NCBI GenBank assembly: GCA_964657395.1
Contig: CAZZUX010000004.1
Location: 1 to 64,000 of the forward strand
DNA length: 64,000 bases
DNA from: G963692885 sp964657395
GTDB lineage: Bacteria; Acidobacteriota; Terriglobia; Terriglobales; Acidobacteriaceae
Reading direction: 5' to 3'
Made by a program: the position numbers and the translations under genes
Shown: positions 18,104 through 26,405 of the stretch, in pieces
Position numbering within the stretch: position 1 is the first letter of the stretch
Layout: each line of letters begins with the position of its first letter
The notes under the pieces: model-generated
Database searches by the model: none
What the model was told of the DNA's origin: nothing
The model's input: only the letters and a program-made list of their open reading frames with translations

Positions 18104-18913
18104 GTGATAGCTGGAGAGTGGCCGGCGAGAAGTTCAGGAGGGAGAGTCATCGAGATCGCAAGCTGGAACGTCAACTCGATTCGAGCGCGTGCTGAACATG
18201 TAAGAGCATGGCTGGAAGCGAAGAAGCCGGATGTACTCCTGCTCCAGGAGCTAAAAGGAACCGAGTTTCCTTCGATGTGGTTCAAAGAACTGGGCTACAA
18301 CTCGGCCTCTGTGACACAGAAGACTTACAACGGAGTAGCTATCCTTTCTCGCAGTCCTCTTGAGATTGTCAGTACAAGCTTGCCCGGCGACGAAGCAGAC
18401 AGCCACGCCCGCTTTCTTGAAGTGATGATCGAGAATGTCAGGATGGTGAACATCTACCTTCCGAACGGAAATCCAGTGGGCACTGCGAAGTTCGACTATA
18501 AGCTGGCGTGGATGGAGCGCCTCCTGGAACGAATGAAGTTCTGGCTCAACAGCGATGCGTCGACAATCATTGGCGGCGACTTCAATGTCATTCCCGAAGA
18601 TATTGACTGTCATAAACCGGCATCGTGGATTCGTGACGCACTTTTCCAGCCGGAACCGCGCGCCATCTTCCGGACAATGCTCGAACTCGGTTACACCGAC
18701 GCGTTCCGTTCGCTGCATCCCGGGTTAGGAAGCCAGTTTACTTTCTGGGATTATTTCCGAAATGCCTTCGAACATAACCGGGGCATTCGCATCGATCATT
18801 TTCTTCTTTCGCCGGAAGCAGCTAAGCGGCTTCTGAAATGCGAAATCGATCCAGGTCCGCGAGGTCAGGAGAGACCCTCAGATCACACCCCGATCGTGGT
18901 GCAGATCTCCTGA
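18104..18913 (+). CDS. xth: Exodeoxyribonuclease III
   Basis: DNA-repair AP endonuclease and 3'-5' exonuclease of the EEP fold. Visible motifs: IASWNVNSIRAR, PDVLLLQELKG (catalytic Glu), YNGVAILSR, VNIYLPNG, IIGGDFNVIPED (Asp, Asn), RIDHFLLS and PSDHTPIV (catalytic His). About 254 residues is the usual length. The only ordinary start is GTG at 18104, giving a 15-residue extension not typical of the family. A strong AGGAGGG (18136-18142) sits six bases before an ATC at 18149, exactly where family members begin (M-K-I-A-x-W-N). Translation probably starts at that ATC or the ATG there was lost. Confidence 0.88.
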   Translation: MIAGEWPARSSGGRVIEIASWNVNSIRARAEHVRAWLEAKKPDVLLLQELKGTEFPSMWFKELGYNSASVTQKTYNGVAILSRSPLEIVSTSLPGDEADSHARFLEVMIENVRMVNIYLPNGNPVGTAKFDYKLAWMERLLERMKFWLNSDASTIIGGDFNVIPEDIDCHKPASWIRDALFQPEPRAIFRTMLELGYTDAFRSLHPGLGSQFTFWDYFRNAFEHNRGIRIDHFLLSPEAAKRLLKCEIDPGPRGQERPSDHTPIVVQIS

Positions 18914-19100
18914 TCTGATTTGCTTCGTGGTCATTTAAGGTACCGCAGCTTCCCGCTTCTGATTCCTGCCTCGCTCATCGGTCGGCGCAGCGCGATGACG
19001 GCGTCACATTCGCTTTCCGCTCGTTGGAAAACAAAGATTGCGTTATGGCATCTCACTTCGAAGCGGAAGTATGCTGCAACAGCTCAACGCAAGGAAAAAT

Positions 19101-19997
19101 ATGCTAACTGAACTCATTTCTCTTCGAGATCCTCGCTCCCAATATGCCGGCCCTCCTTCCAGTTTCGAAATTCAGTCCGCGCCTGCTACTCAGGCAGCGA
19201 TGACTGAAAAGCCTGATTGCGGCGAGCAGTCTTACAAAGGTTCAGGCCGCTTGGCTGGGCGCAAGGCATTGCTTACGGGCGCCGACTCAGGAATTGGCCG
19301 CGCGGCTGCAATAGCGTTCGCTCGCGAGGGCGCCGACGTGGCGATTTGCTACCTGCCACAAGAACAGGAAGATGCCGAGGAGGTTGCCAAGTATATTCGT
19401 GAAGCCGGTGGGAAAGCAGTCATGATTCCGGGCGATGTCTCACAGGAAAGCTTTTGTCAGCGCCTGGTGAAAGAGGCCATGGACCAACTCGGCGGCCTCG
19501 ACATACTCGTGAATAATGCCGGCAAGATGGGTAAGACTGAAGGCCTGCTCGAGACTTCTACCGAACGTTTCGACAGCCTGATGAAGACAAACATCTACTC
19601 GATATTCTGGATTACGAAAGCTGCCCTGGCCCACTTGCAACCGGGTGCCTCGATTATCAACACCACTAGTGTGCAGGCTTATGAACCCTCGGCCAACGTG
19701 TTCGACTACGCAATTACCAAGGCGGCTATCGCCAACTTTACCAAGGGACTCAGTAAGCCCTTGATGGAAAAGCACGGGGTCCGCATCAATGCAGTAGCAC
19801 CGGGTCCAATCTGGACGCCGCTGCAGGAGGCGGACGGTGATGAAGAAAAGTTGAAGAAGCTTGGCGAGAACACTCCTTATAAGCGTCCCGGACAACCCGC
19901 CGAACTTGCGCCTGTCTATGTTCTTCTTGCATCGCAGGAGGGCAGTTACATCACGGGCGAAATCTATGGTGTTACCGGTGGTATGGGTATCGCTTAA
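19101..19997 (+). CDS. Classical SDR oxidoreductase, YghA-like
   Basis: 298 residues; ATG at 19101 has AAGGA at a good distance, while the frame is open further upstream without signals. The order fits YghA/glucose-dehydrogenase-like SDRs with an N-terminal extension: LAGRKALLTGADSGIGRAAA (TGxxxGIG cofactor site), GDVSQESF, LDILVNNAGKMG (NNAG), NTTSVQAYEPS (catalytic Ser), FDYAITKAAIANF (YxxxK) and RINAVAPGPIWTPLQ. The cofactor residue after strand 2 cannot be decided safely. It is probably a cytoplasmic NAD(P)-dependent alcohol or sugar dehydrogenase; substrate unknown. A strong terminator follows. Confidence 0.88.
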   Translation: MLTELISLRDPRSQYAGPPSSFEIQSAPATQAAMTEKPDCGEQSYKGSGRLAGRKALLTGADSGIGRAAAIAFAREGADVAICYLPQEQEDAEEVAKYIREAGGKAVMIPGDVSQESFCQRLVKEAMDQLGGLDILVNNAGKMGKTEGLLETSTERFDSLMKTNIYSIFWITKAALAHLQPGASIINTTSVQAYEPSANVFDYAITKAAIANFTKGLSKPLMEKHGVRINAVAPGPIWTPLQEADGDEEKLKKLGENTPYKRPGQPAELAPVYVLLASQEGSYITGEIYGVTGGMGIA

Positions 19998-20025
19998 CAC
20001 TCGATCACGACTGCTACCTATCTTC

Positions 20026-20069
20026 AGCCGCAGTTGACGAAGCAATGCGCTTCTTCAACTGCGGCTTTT
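20026..20069 (+). terminator. Rho-independent terminator after the SDR gene
   Basis: Arms AGCCGCAGTTGA and TCAACTGCGGCT, with an inner GAAGC/GCTTC pairing, are followed by TTTT. It lies 29 bases after the SDR stop. Confidence 0.8.
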
Positions 20070-20106
20070 CCATTCAGGGCATTATTGCAACGAAATGGAG
20101 GCTGAA

Positions 20107-20301
20107 ATGAAAATCGAGCGGAACATTGGGGATACCAGTACGGCTAGCGAACTCGGCGTGGCTGAATTGCCGCCAGATACCCGGATGAAGCTGGTGGATG
20201 GCTGGAAACAAATCGGCACCGAGATCCATGATGCTGCATGGTCGTCTGAGGCTATCTGGATTGTCTTGGGTGAAGGCGATCAAAAGATCAAGCGCTCTTG
20301 A
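20107..20301 (+). CDS. Small uncharacterised protein
   Basis: 64 residues from ATG at 20107, chosen because GGAGG lies five bases upstream; an in-frame ATG at 20095 is possible. The sequence (TRMKLVDGWKQIGTEIHDAA and SSEAIWIVLGEG) is soluble, mildly charged and without signal peptide or Cys. I do not recognise a family. The good ribosome binding site supports it as a real gene; nothing in the context gives a role. Confidence 0.45.
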   Translation: MKIERNIGDTSTASELGVAELPPDTRMKLVDGWKQIGTEIHDAAWSSEAIWIVLGEGDQKIKRS

Positions 20302-20388
20302 TTCCGCGACCAACACGTATGAGAAAGACCAGAATAGAATGTTATGCCGTAAGCCTTAGCAACAAAAACCGACATCAGGATTGTGGCG

Positions 20389-22269
20389 ATGACAAACAAG
20401 AGCCGCCGAAATTTCCTTAAGACAAGCACTGCTTTTGCTGCGGGAACTGCTGTGCTGCGATCCAGCACAGGATGGGCTGCGACAACTCCGCCAGCCTCTA
20501 CCACGCGCCTGAGCCAATTCAATTATTCCGAAGTTCAACTACTCGATGGGCCTATGCTTGAGCAGTTTCGCCATAATCATGAATTGTTCCTGAGCCTGCC
20601 GGATGACAGCCTGCTTAAGCCCTTCCGACAGCTTTCTGGGCAAGATGCTCCCGGTGAAGATATGGGCGGCTGGTATTCGCCGTCAAAAGATTTTGACCCA
20701 CCAAAGAATATGACTGGTTACATCCCGGGTCACAGTTTCGGCCAGTACCTGTCGGGATTATCGCGTGCCTACGCGGTCACAGGAGACAAGGCTACTCAGT
20801 TAAAGGTCCAGGGCCTGGTGCACGGATTTGCGCCTACAGTCACCAGCAAGTTTTACGACGGTTACTGCATCCCTGCTTACACCTTCGACAAAACCAATTG
20901 CGGCCTTATTGACGCGCATCAGTTTGCAGGTGATTCGATGGCCTTAGCCGTCCTCAACCAGGCAACGGACGCAGTATTGCCATGGCTACCTGCGAAGGCG
21001 CTCAACCGCGAAGAGATGTGGGCGCGTCCGCATAGGAATGTTTCGTTTACCTGGGACGAAACCTATACGCTTCCGGAAAATTTCTATCTCGCGTATCAGC
21101 GAGGCGCGGGAACACGCTACCACCAGTTGGCCAAACAATTCCTTGAAGATGACACGTATTTTGGTCCTCTATCGCAGAATCAAAATGTTCTGCCTCACCA
21201 GCATGCTTATAGTCACGTAAATGCGCTTTGCTCCGCGATGCAGTCCTACCTTACGGATAACAGCGAGATGCACCTGCGCGCCGCGCGCAACGGCTTCCGT
21301 TACGTACTAGAGCAGAGTTTTGCGACTGGAGGATGGGGGCCTGACGAAAGCTTCCGGGAGCCTGGTACGGATCAACTCGCAAAGTCGCTGGAGACCTCGC
21401 ACAACAGCTTTGAAACTCCTTGTGGCGCCTATGGGCACTTCAAAATCAGCCGCTACCTCATGCGTGCTACTGGTGAATCTACCTATGGCGACACCATGGA
21501 AGCAGTTTTGTACAACACAATCCTTGGCGCCCGGCCCATTCGTGCTGATGGTGTGAGCTTTTACTACGCCGACTACAACATGGACGCAGTGAAGAGTAAT
21601 TATGAACAGAAGTGGCCCTGCTGCTCAGGGACATTTCCTCAACTCACCACTGATTACGGCATCAGCTCTTACTTCCGTAGTCGAAAGGGCGTGTATGTCA
21701 ACCTCTTCGTGCCTTCACGCGTTTCGTGGAAGCAAGGGAGCGCCCAGGTCTCCATGAGCCAGGAGACGCGATATCCTAACGTCGGAGAGACAACTCTTCA
21801 TTTGAAGTTGGATCGTGCTCAGAGTTTTATCGTGGCACTGCGTGTACCTGCATGGGCAGGCAGCAAGACTAGGTTGATGGTGAATGGTACATCCGCCGGC
21901 ATGGCACTGACGCCGGGCACGTGGGCCGAGGTTGAGCGGCCATGGAAGGATGGCGACCGCATTGAGTTTGCCATCGATATGCCCCTACGACTCGTTCCGA
22001 TCGATCCGCGGCATCCGGACGTGGTTGCGCTGGTTCATGGTCCGGTCGCTTTGTTCGCGATAGAACCAGGATCAAGGACGATGACAAAGAGCCAGCTGCT
22101 GGCTGCGGAAAGCACCGGCTCCTCTGGTGAGTGGCAGGTGAACAGCAACCAGGGGCGAGTCCTGATGAAGTCGTATCCCGCTATCACGACAGAACGCTAC
22201 CGGCTTTATCAGACGACCAAAGCGGATATGTCACAGACACTATTGCCAGCAGCGTCTGTGTCCTCCTGA
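20389..22269 (+). CDS. DUF1680/GH127-like glycoside hydrolase, Tat-exported
   Basis: 626 residues. The start at 20389 is eight bases after AGGA; a GTG two codons earlier is too close. The N-terminus (NKSRRNFLKTSTAFAAGTAV) is a Tat signal. The alpha/alpha barrel region carries FETPCGAYGHFKISRYLM and KWPCCSGTFPQLT; a Glu-x-x-Cys and a Cys-Cys pair are the metal/nucleophile pattern known from GH127 beta-L-arabinofuranosidases. A C-terminal beta domain follows (LRVPAWAG, MVNGTSAG, DRIEFAIDMPLRLVP), as in the DUF1680 family. It probably removes L-arabinofuranose residues, and is convergent with the GH3 gene. Exact linkage is not predictable. Confidence 0.82.
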   Translation: MTNKSRRNFLKTSTAFAAGTAVLRSSTGWAATTPPASTTRLSQFNYSEVQLLDGPMLEQFRHNHELFLSLPDDSLLKPFRQLSGQDAPGEDMGGWYSPSKDFDPPKNMTGYIPGHSFGQYLSGLSRAYAVTGDKATQLKVQGLVHGFAPTVTSKFYDGYCIPAYTFDKTNCGLIDAHQFAGDSMALAVLNQATDAVLPWLPAKALNREEMWARPHRNVSFTWDETYTLPENFYLAYQRGAGTRYHQLAKQFLEDDTYFGPLSQNQNVLPHQHAYSHVNALCSAMQSYLTDNSEMHLRAARNGFRYVLEQSFATGGWGPDESFREPGTDQLAKSLETSHNSFETPCGAYGHFKISRYLMRATGESTYGDTMEAVLYNTILGARPIRADGVSFYYADYNMDAVKSNYEQKWPCCSGTFPQLTTDYGISSYFRSRKGVYVNLFVPSRVSWKQGSAQVSMSQETRYPNVGETTLHLKLDRAQSFIVALRVPAWAGSKTRLMVNGTSAGMALTPGTWAEVERPWKDGDRIEFAIDMPLRLVPIDPRHPDVVALVHGPVALFAIEPGSRTMTKSQLLAAESTGSSGEWQVNSNQGRVLMKSYPAITTERYRLYQTTKADMSQTLLPAASVSS

Positions 22270-22282
22270 AGCAAGTAATTCC

Positions 22283-24937
22283 TCACTCTGGCAGCGTCAT
22301 CGACCCCGTGATCTCAAGATAGCCGTTCACGGTCGGCGCAGCTGTGTTCGGCTGACCTCCACCCAGGCTGACCGAGTATTTGCCCGCAGCAATGATGGGA
22401 TCACCAGCTTCTGACACCATGCTCAGATCGCGCGGCTTCAGTTCGAAATGCAGTGTCGTTGACTTGCCCGCATCGAGATGAACTCGTTCGAAGCCACGCA
22501 AAGCACGAATCGGTGCGCCCTTCACATCTGGAAAGGTGAGATAGAGTTGTGCAACTTCGTCACCTGCCATGCCGCCCGTGTTGGTTACGGTCACGTCGGC
22601 AGTAACAGGTTGTCCTGCAGCAATCGCAGCAGTTGGGAGCTTGAGGTTGCTATAGGAGAAGGTCGTATAACTCAGGCCATAGCCGAACGGGTACAGAGGA
22701 GATCCCTGGAAATAGCGATAGGTGCGACCATGCATCGCATAATCCTCAAAGGGAGGCAGTTGATCCACACTGGTGTAGAAGGTGACAGGGAGCCGCCCAG
22801 CAGGATTATTCCTTCCCGATAATGTTTCGGCGACTGCGGTTCCACCTTCCTCGCCGGGATACCACGCATCGACAATGGCATTGACGTGGTCCTTTGCCCA
22901 GTTCACTCCGAGCGCGCTTCCATTTGTCATTACAAGTACAACCGGCTTTCCAGTGGCTACCAGCGACTCGAGTAAATCTTCTTCCGGCTTCGGCAGATCG
23001 ATGCTGGTGCGATCACCACCCTTGAAGCCTGGCTCGCTGACTTCCATTTCTTCGCCTTCGAGTTCGCTGGAAATACCAAGCACAGCGACCACAACATCAG
23101 CGCTCTTTGCAGCTGCGATAGCTTCGGGACGCGGAGCCATATTAACCTTGGCCCACATCAGCTTCGCGAGCGGCGCACCTTTCTCCGGTGGCGTGTATTC
23201 CACGTGCAGCGTAGCGGGTTTGCCGGCCTCAAGATGCACGCGGCCGAGCTTGGCCTCATTCGGATCGCCAGTGTAGGAGGAGATGACATTCTTCCCGTCC
23301 AGCTTGATCCGAAACAAACCATCTGCCTTCAGACCCAGGTTGTAGTCCGCCGTTTCAGTCGCGGTCAGCTGACAATCCCAGTGGATGGACAATGGATGGA
23401 TGTTCGCGACCGATGCCGGAAGGGGCTGCGCGCCCGCATCGACGACAGGGTCAACTCGCTCAGCCATCGATTGTGTACTCGTCACGCTGTTGATGTTCGA
23501 CATGTCCAGCGGCGAGAAGGTGACCTTCACGCCTGGCTTGCCATCCGTGGTGAGAGCGGATGCGGGAACAGGATCTGCATCGTGGTTCAGAAACTGAGTA
23601 CCTGCTTCATATTGAATCCGGCTACTTCCAAATTCCTTCCGCATGCCTTCGATAACGGAGACAGTGTGTGTCGGTGTTCCGTTGTAATTGCCGAGCAGCA
23701 CTTTCGTCTGGGCGGCAAGTGGCCCTATAACTACGATTTTCTTTTCGCTCTTGATCGGCAGCGTTCCGTCATTTTTTAGAAGGACGATCGATTCATTTGC
23801 AAGAGCATGAGCCATTTCCCGATGCGCCGAGCTATCCAGCAGCTTCTCATCCGTTCGGCTGTATGGGACCATCTGCGGCGGGTCGAACATACCAAGCTTC
23901 ATACGAGCCGTAAACAAGCGAATTACGGCAGTATCGATGTCAGTTTCCTTCAGGTAGCCCTGCTTCACGGCATCGAGATAGGGCTTGTAATCATGGTTGT
24001 CCTTTACCTTGAAAGTGAAATCGACGCACTCATTATCCATCCCGCGCTTGAGGCTGATTGCTGATGCCTGTGGCTGAGAGGGCTCGAACTTATGGCCATT
24101 GTAGATATCTACAACGGCGCCGCAATCTGAGACAACATACCCCTTAAATGCCCACTTGTTGCGTAGCTGATCCTGCAACAGGAACTCATTCGCGCATGCA
24201 GGCTGCCCGTTGATGCTGTTGTAGGCGCACATCACAGAATCCGCCTTACCTTCAGTGACCGTCGCGCGGAACGCGGGAAGATAAGTATCGAGTTCGTCAT
24301 GCTTGCTTACAGTCACGTTCGCCGAGTGTCGAGTGGACTCCGGTCCGCTATGAACGGCATAATGCTTCGGCGTTGAAATCACGCGATAATACCTGGGATC
24401 ATCACCCTGCATCCCGGTCACAAACGCTACGCCCATATGAGCTGTCAGGAATGGATCTTCACCATACGTCTCCTGACCTCGGCCCCATCGCGGATCGCGG
24501 AAGATGTTGATATTGGGCGCCCAGAAATCCAGACCTTCGAAAATATTGCTCGAACCTCCATTCACCTTCATTGCCATGTCATGCTTGATGCGGCCTTCCG
24601 TCCCGATCACGACTGCCATCCGATGGATCGCTGCGGGATCAAAAGTCGCGCCAAGGCCAACAGGCTCCGGGAACTCTGTCACACCCTCGCGGGCGACACC
24701 ATGCAGAGCTTCGCTCCACCAATCGTAGGCCGGTATACCGAGCCGCGGGATCGCACGCGCCTGGTTCACAAGCTGACTAGCCTTTTCCTCCAGCGTCATT
24801 TGGTGTACGAGGTCGGCAGCACGTTCTTCTGCAGGGAGATTCGTGTTTGTATAGGCGGGCTTCTGCTGGGCAGGAAGCTTGCAGGAACTGATGGATAGTG
24901 CGACGAATACGGTAAGCCACTTGCTAAAGAACTTCAC
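22283..24937 (-). CDS. GH3 beta-glycosidase with PA14 insertion (beta-glucosidase/xylosidase type)
   Basis: 884 residues, probably a lipoprotein or secreted protein: the signal ends ISSCKLPAQ, which fits a lipobox with Cys19. The first domain has the GH3 patterns RLGIPAYDWWSEALHGVA, VISTPKHYAVHSGPESTRH and GYVVSDCGAV with the nucleophile Asp271. The second domain begins near residue 385 (ESIVLLKNDGTLPI). A PA14 domain (about 460-595: LGLKADGLFRIKLDGKNVI) interrupts it, and a C-terminal fibronectin-III-like domain ends the protein (VTVTNTGGMAGDEVAQLYL). The exo-acting enzyme would trim xylo- or gluco-oligosaccharides. It is divergent from a TPR-CRTAC1 operon with an operator-like palindrome between. 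Confidence 0.9.
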   Translation of the reverse strand: MKFFSKWLTVFVALSISSCKLPAQQKPAYTNTNLPAEERAADLVHQMTLEEKASQLVNQARAIPRLGIPAYDWWSEALHGVAREGVTEFPEPVGLGATFDPAAIHRMAVVIGTEGRIKHDMAMKVNGGSSNIFEGLDFWAPNINIFRDPRWGRGQETYGEDPFLTAHMGVAFVTGMQGDDPRYYRVISTPKHYAVHSGPESTRHSANVTVSKHDELDTYLPAFRATVTEGKADSVMCAYNSINGQPACANEFLLQDQLRNKWAFKGYVVSDCGAVVDIYNGHKFEPSQPQASAISLKRGMDNECVDFTFKVKDNHDYKPYLDAVKQGYLKETDIDTAVIRLFTARMKLGMFDPPQMVPYSRTDEKLLDSSAHREMAHALANESIVLLKNDGTLPIKSEKKIVVIGPLAAQTKVLLGNYNGTPTHTVSVIEGMRKEFGSSRIQYEAGTQFLNHDADPVPASALTTDGKPGVKVTFSPLDMSNINSVTSTQSMAERVDPVVDAGAQPLPASVANIHPLSIHWDCQLTATETADYNLGLKADGLFRIKLDGKNVISSYTGDPNEAKLGRVHLEAGKPATLHVEYTPPEKGAPLAKLMWAKVNMAPRPEAIAAAKSADVVVAVLGISSELEGEEMEVSEPGFKGGDRTSIDLPKPEEDLLESLVATGKPVVLVMTNGSALGVNWAKDHVNAIVDAWYPGEEGGTAVAETLSGRNNPAGRLPVTFYTSVDQLPPFEDYAMHGRTYRYFQGSPLYPFGYGLSYTTFSYSNLKLPTAAIAAGQPVTADVTVTNTGGMAGDEVAQLYLTFPDVKGAPIRALRGFERVHLDAGKSTTLHFELKPRDLSMVSEAGDPIIAAGKYSVSLGGGQPNTAAPTVNGYLEITGSMTLPE

Positions 24938-25076
24938 GGTTTCCTCTCGATGTTGTGTCTAAGCCGACCCGCAGAGACGAAAGCGGGGACGCTTCTGACA
25001 ACGTTGGGTCAGATGTCACTGGCTTGGCGGATGACGGGCTTTGCACGCAGGCCATTGTAGGCATTCGAGAGATGTT

Positions 25077-25092
25077 GAGTAAACGTTTATCC
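25077..25092. promoter_or_regulatory. LacI-family operator-like palindrome
   Basis: The core TAAACGTTTA is a perfect 10-base palindrome with central CG inside TGAGTAAACGTTTATC. It lies in the 312-base gap between the divergent GH3 gene (start 24937) and the TPR gene (start 25250). The rest of this gap shows nothing I can name. Confidence 0.6.
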
Positions 25093-25249
25093 TTAAGCAG
25101 GAGCCATTTTTGGCGAGCCTGGCAAAACGCGGATGCAGATTGAAAAATTTCGAAGCTGTAGCGGGAAAGGATGCGACTTGACGCCCACAGGATCGTTTCA
25201 CCAAGATGGCAAGGTGCTGTCGTCGTGGCGAACATCGTCAACCAGGATC

Positions 25250-26404
25250 ATGCCAAAGGAAGATACACGATGGACGCTCGCCGTTCTGGCCATGCTCGTT
25301 GCTTTCTTCGGGGCAGGGCCGATTTCTTCGCAGGACAGCCTTGCCGCCCAGGCCACGGCACTGATGCAGGCGGGCAAATTCCATGATGCTGAAACTCTGT
25401 GGCGCAAGCTGGTAGTCAGCTTTCCGAAGAACGCCCAGGTTCGTGCCAACCTGGGTGTCTCGCTTTCACAGCAAGGCGAGATGGCAGAGGCGGCGAATCA
25501 GTATCGTGCCTCGCTTGCACTTGATCCGCATCAACCCGAAGTTGCTTACAACCTGGGCGTTGTTGAATTCAAGCAAGGGCGCTTCAGTGATGCGATTCCT
25601 GCATTCAAAAATGTCTCGAAGATGGACCCGGATGACAAACGCACTGTCTTATTGCTGGGCATGAGCTATTACGGTCTAAGGAACTACGCAGCGGCTTCCC
25701 CATATCTTCAAGCTGCCAGCCGGAACGATCCATCCAATCTCGAGTTACGCAATGCTGTGGCGCAGAGCTGTTTATGGAGTAAGAAGTACGACTGTGCCAT
25801 GGAAGCTTTTCAAAGCATCGTGTCCACCAACCCGGAGGCGGTCCAAGCGCATATGCTACTGGCCGAAGCGCTGGACGGGATGGACAGAACAGAAGATGCG
25901 ATCGAGGAGCTGCAGACCGCGGCGGCTGTTTCTCCGAACGAACCCGTGCTCCACTTCGAGCTTGGTTATCTCTATTACAAGAAGGGTGAGTACGACAAAG
26001 CGGTTCCGGAATTTCGTTCGGAAGTGAAGAATAATCCTGGTTACGCGCAGGCACATTTATACCTGGGAGATATCTCTCTACGCTCCAATGAGAATCACGA
26101 TGCACAGCAGGAACTTGAGCGCGCGCTTCAATTACAAGGCGATTTGCGTGTTGCTTACCTGGACCTTGGAACTATCTACGCGTCCGAAAGCAAAAGCGAT
26201 GAGGCAATTGCTGCGTTCAAGCATGCTGTGAAGCTCGATCCTTCCCAGCCTGATGCCCACTACCGCCTAGCTCGACTCTACTCACTTACCGGACAGAAGC
26301 AGAAGGCGGCCGCGGAATTCGCCTTAACCAAGGAACTGCATAGCAAATCCGACGACTCGCTTATCCAGAAGGTATCTGGTACCCATGGATCAGAGGCGCA
26401 TTAG
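25250..26404 (+). CDS. Exported TPR-repeat protein, paired with a CRTAC1 protein
   Basis: 384 residues from ATG at 25250 (AGGA shortly upstream), since the signal sequence RWTLAVLAMLVAFFGAGPIS follows directly. About nine TPRs fill the rest, including VRANLGVSLSQQGEMAEAAN, VAYNLGVVEFKQGRFSDAI and LHFELGYLYYKKGEYDKAV. The block LRNAVAQSCLWSKKYDCAME is almost repeated in the TPR protein at 52828-53991 (SCLWSKQYECVM), so the two are paralogues. The gene ends one base before the preferred start of the CRTAC1 gene, a tight operon. A periplasmic or outer-membrane scaffold role is inferred. Confidence 0.85.
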   Translation: MPKEDTRWTLAVLAMLVAFFGAGPISSQDSLAAQATALMQAGKFHDAETLWRKLVVSFPKNAQVRANLGVSLSQQGEMAEAANQYRASLALDPHQPEVAYNLGVVEFKQGRFSDAIPAFKNVSKMDPDDKRTVLLLGMSYYGLRNYAAASPYLQAASRNDPSNLELRNAVAQSCLWSKKYDCAMEAFQSIVSTNPEAVQAHMLLAEALDGMDRTEDAIEELQTAAAVSPNEPVLHFELGYLYYKKGEYDKAVPEFRSEVKNNPGYAQAHLYLGDISLRSNENHDAQQELERALQLQGDLRVAYLDLGTIYASESKSDEAIAAFKHAVKLDPSQPDAHYRLARLYSLTGQKQKAAAEFALTKELHSKSDDSLIQKVSGTHGSEAH

Positions 26405-26405
26405 T

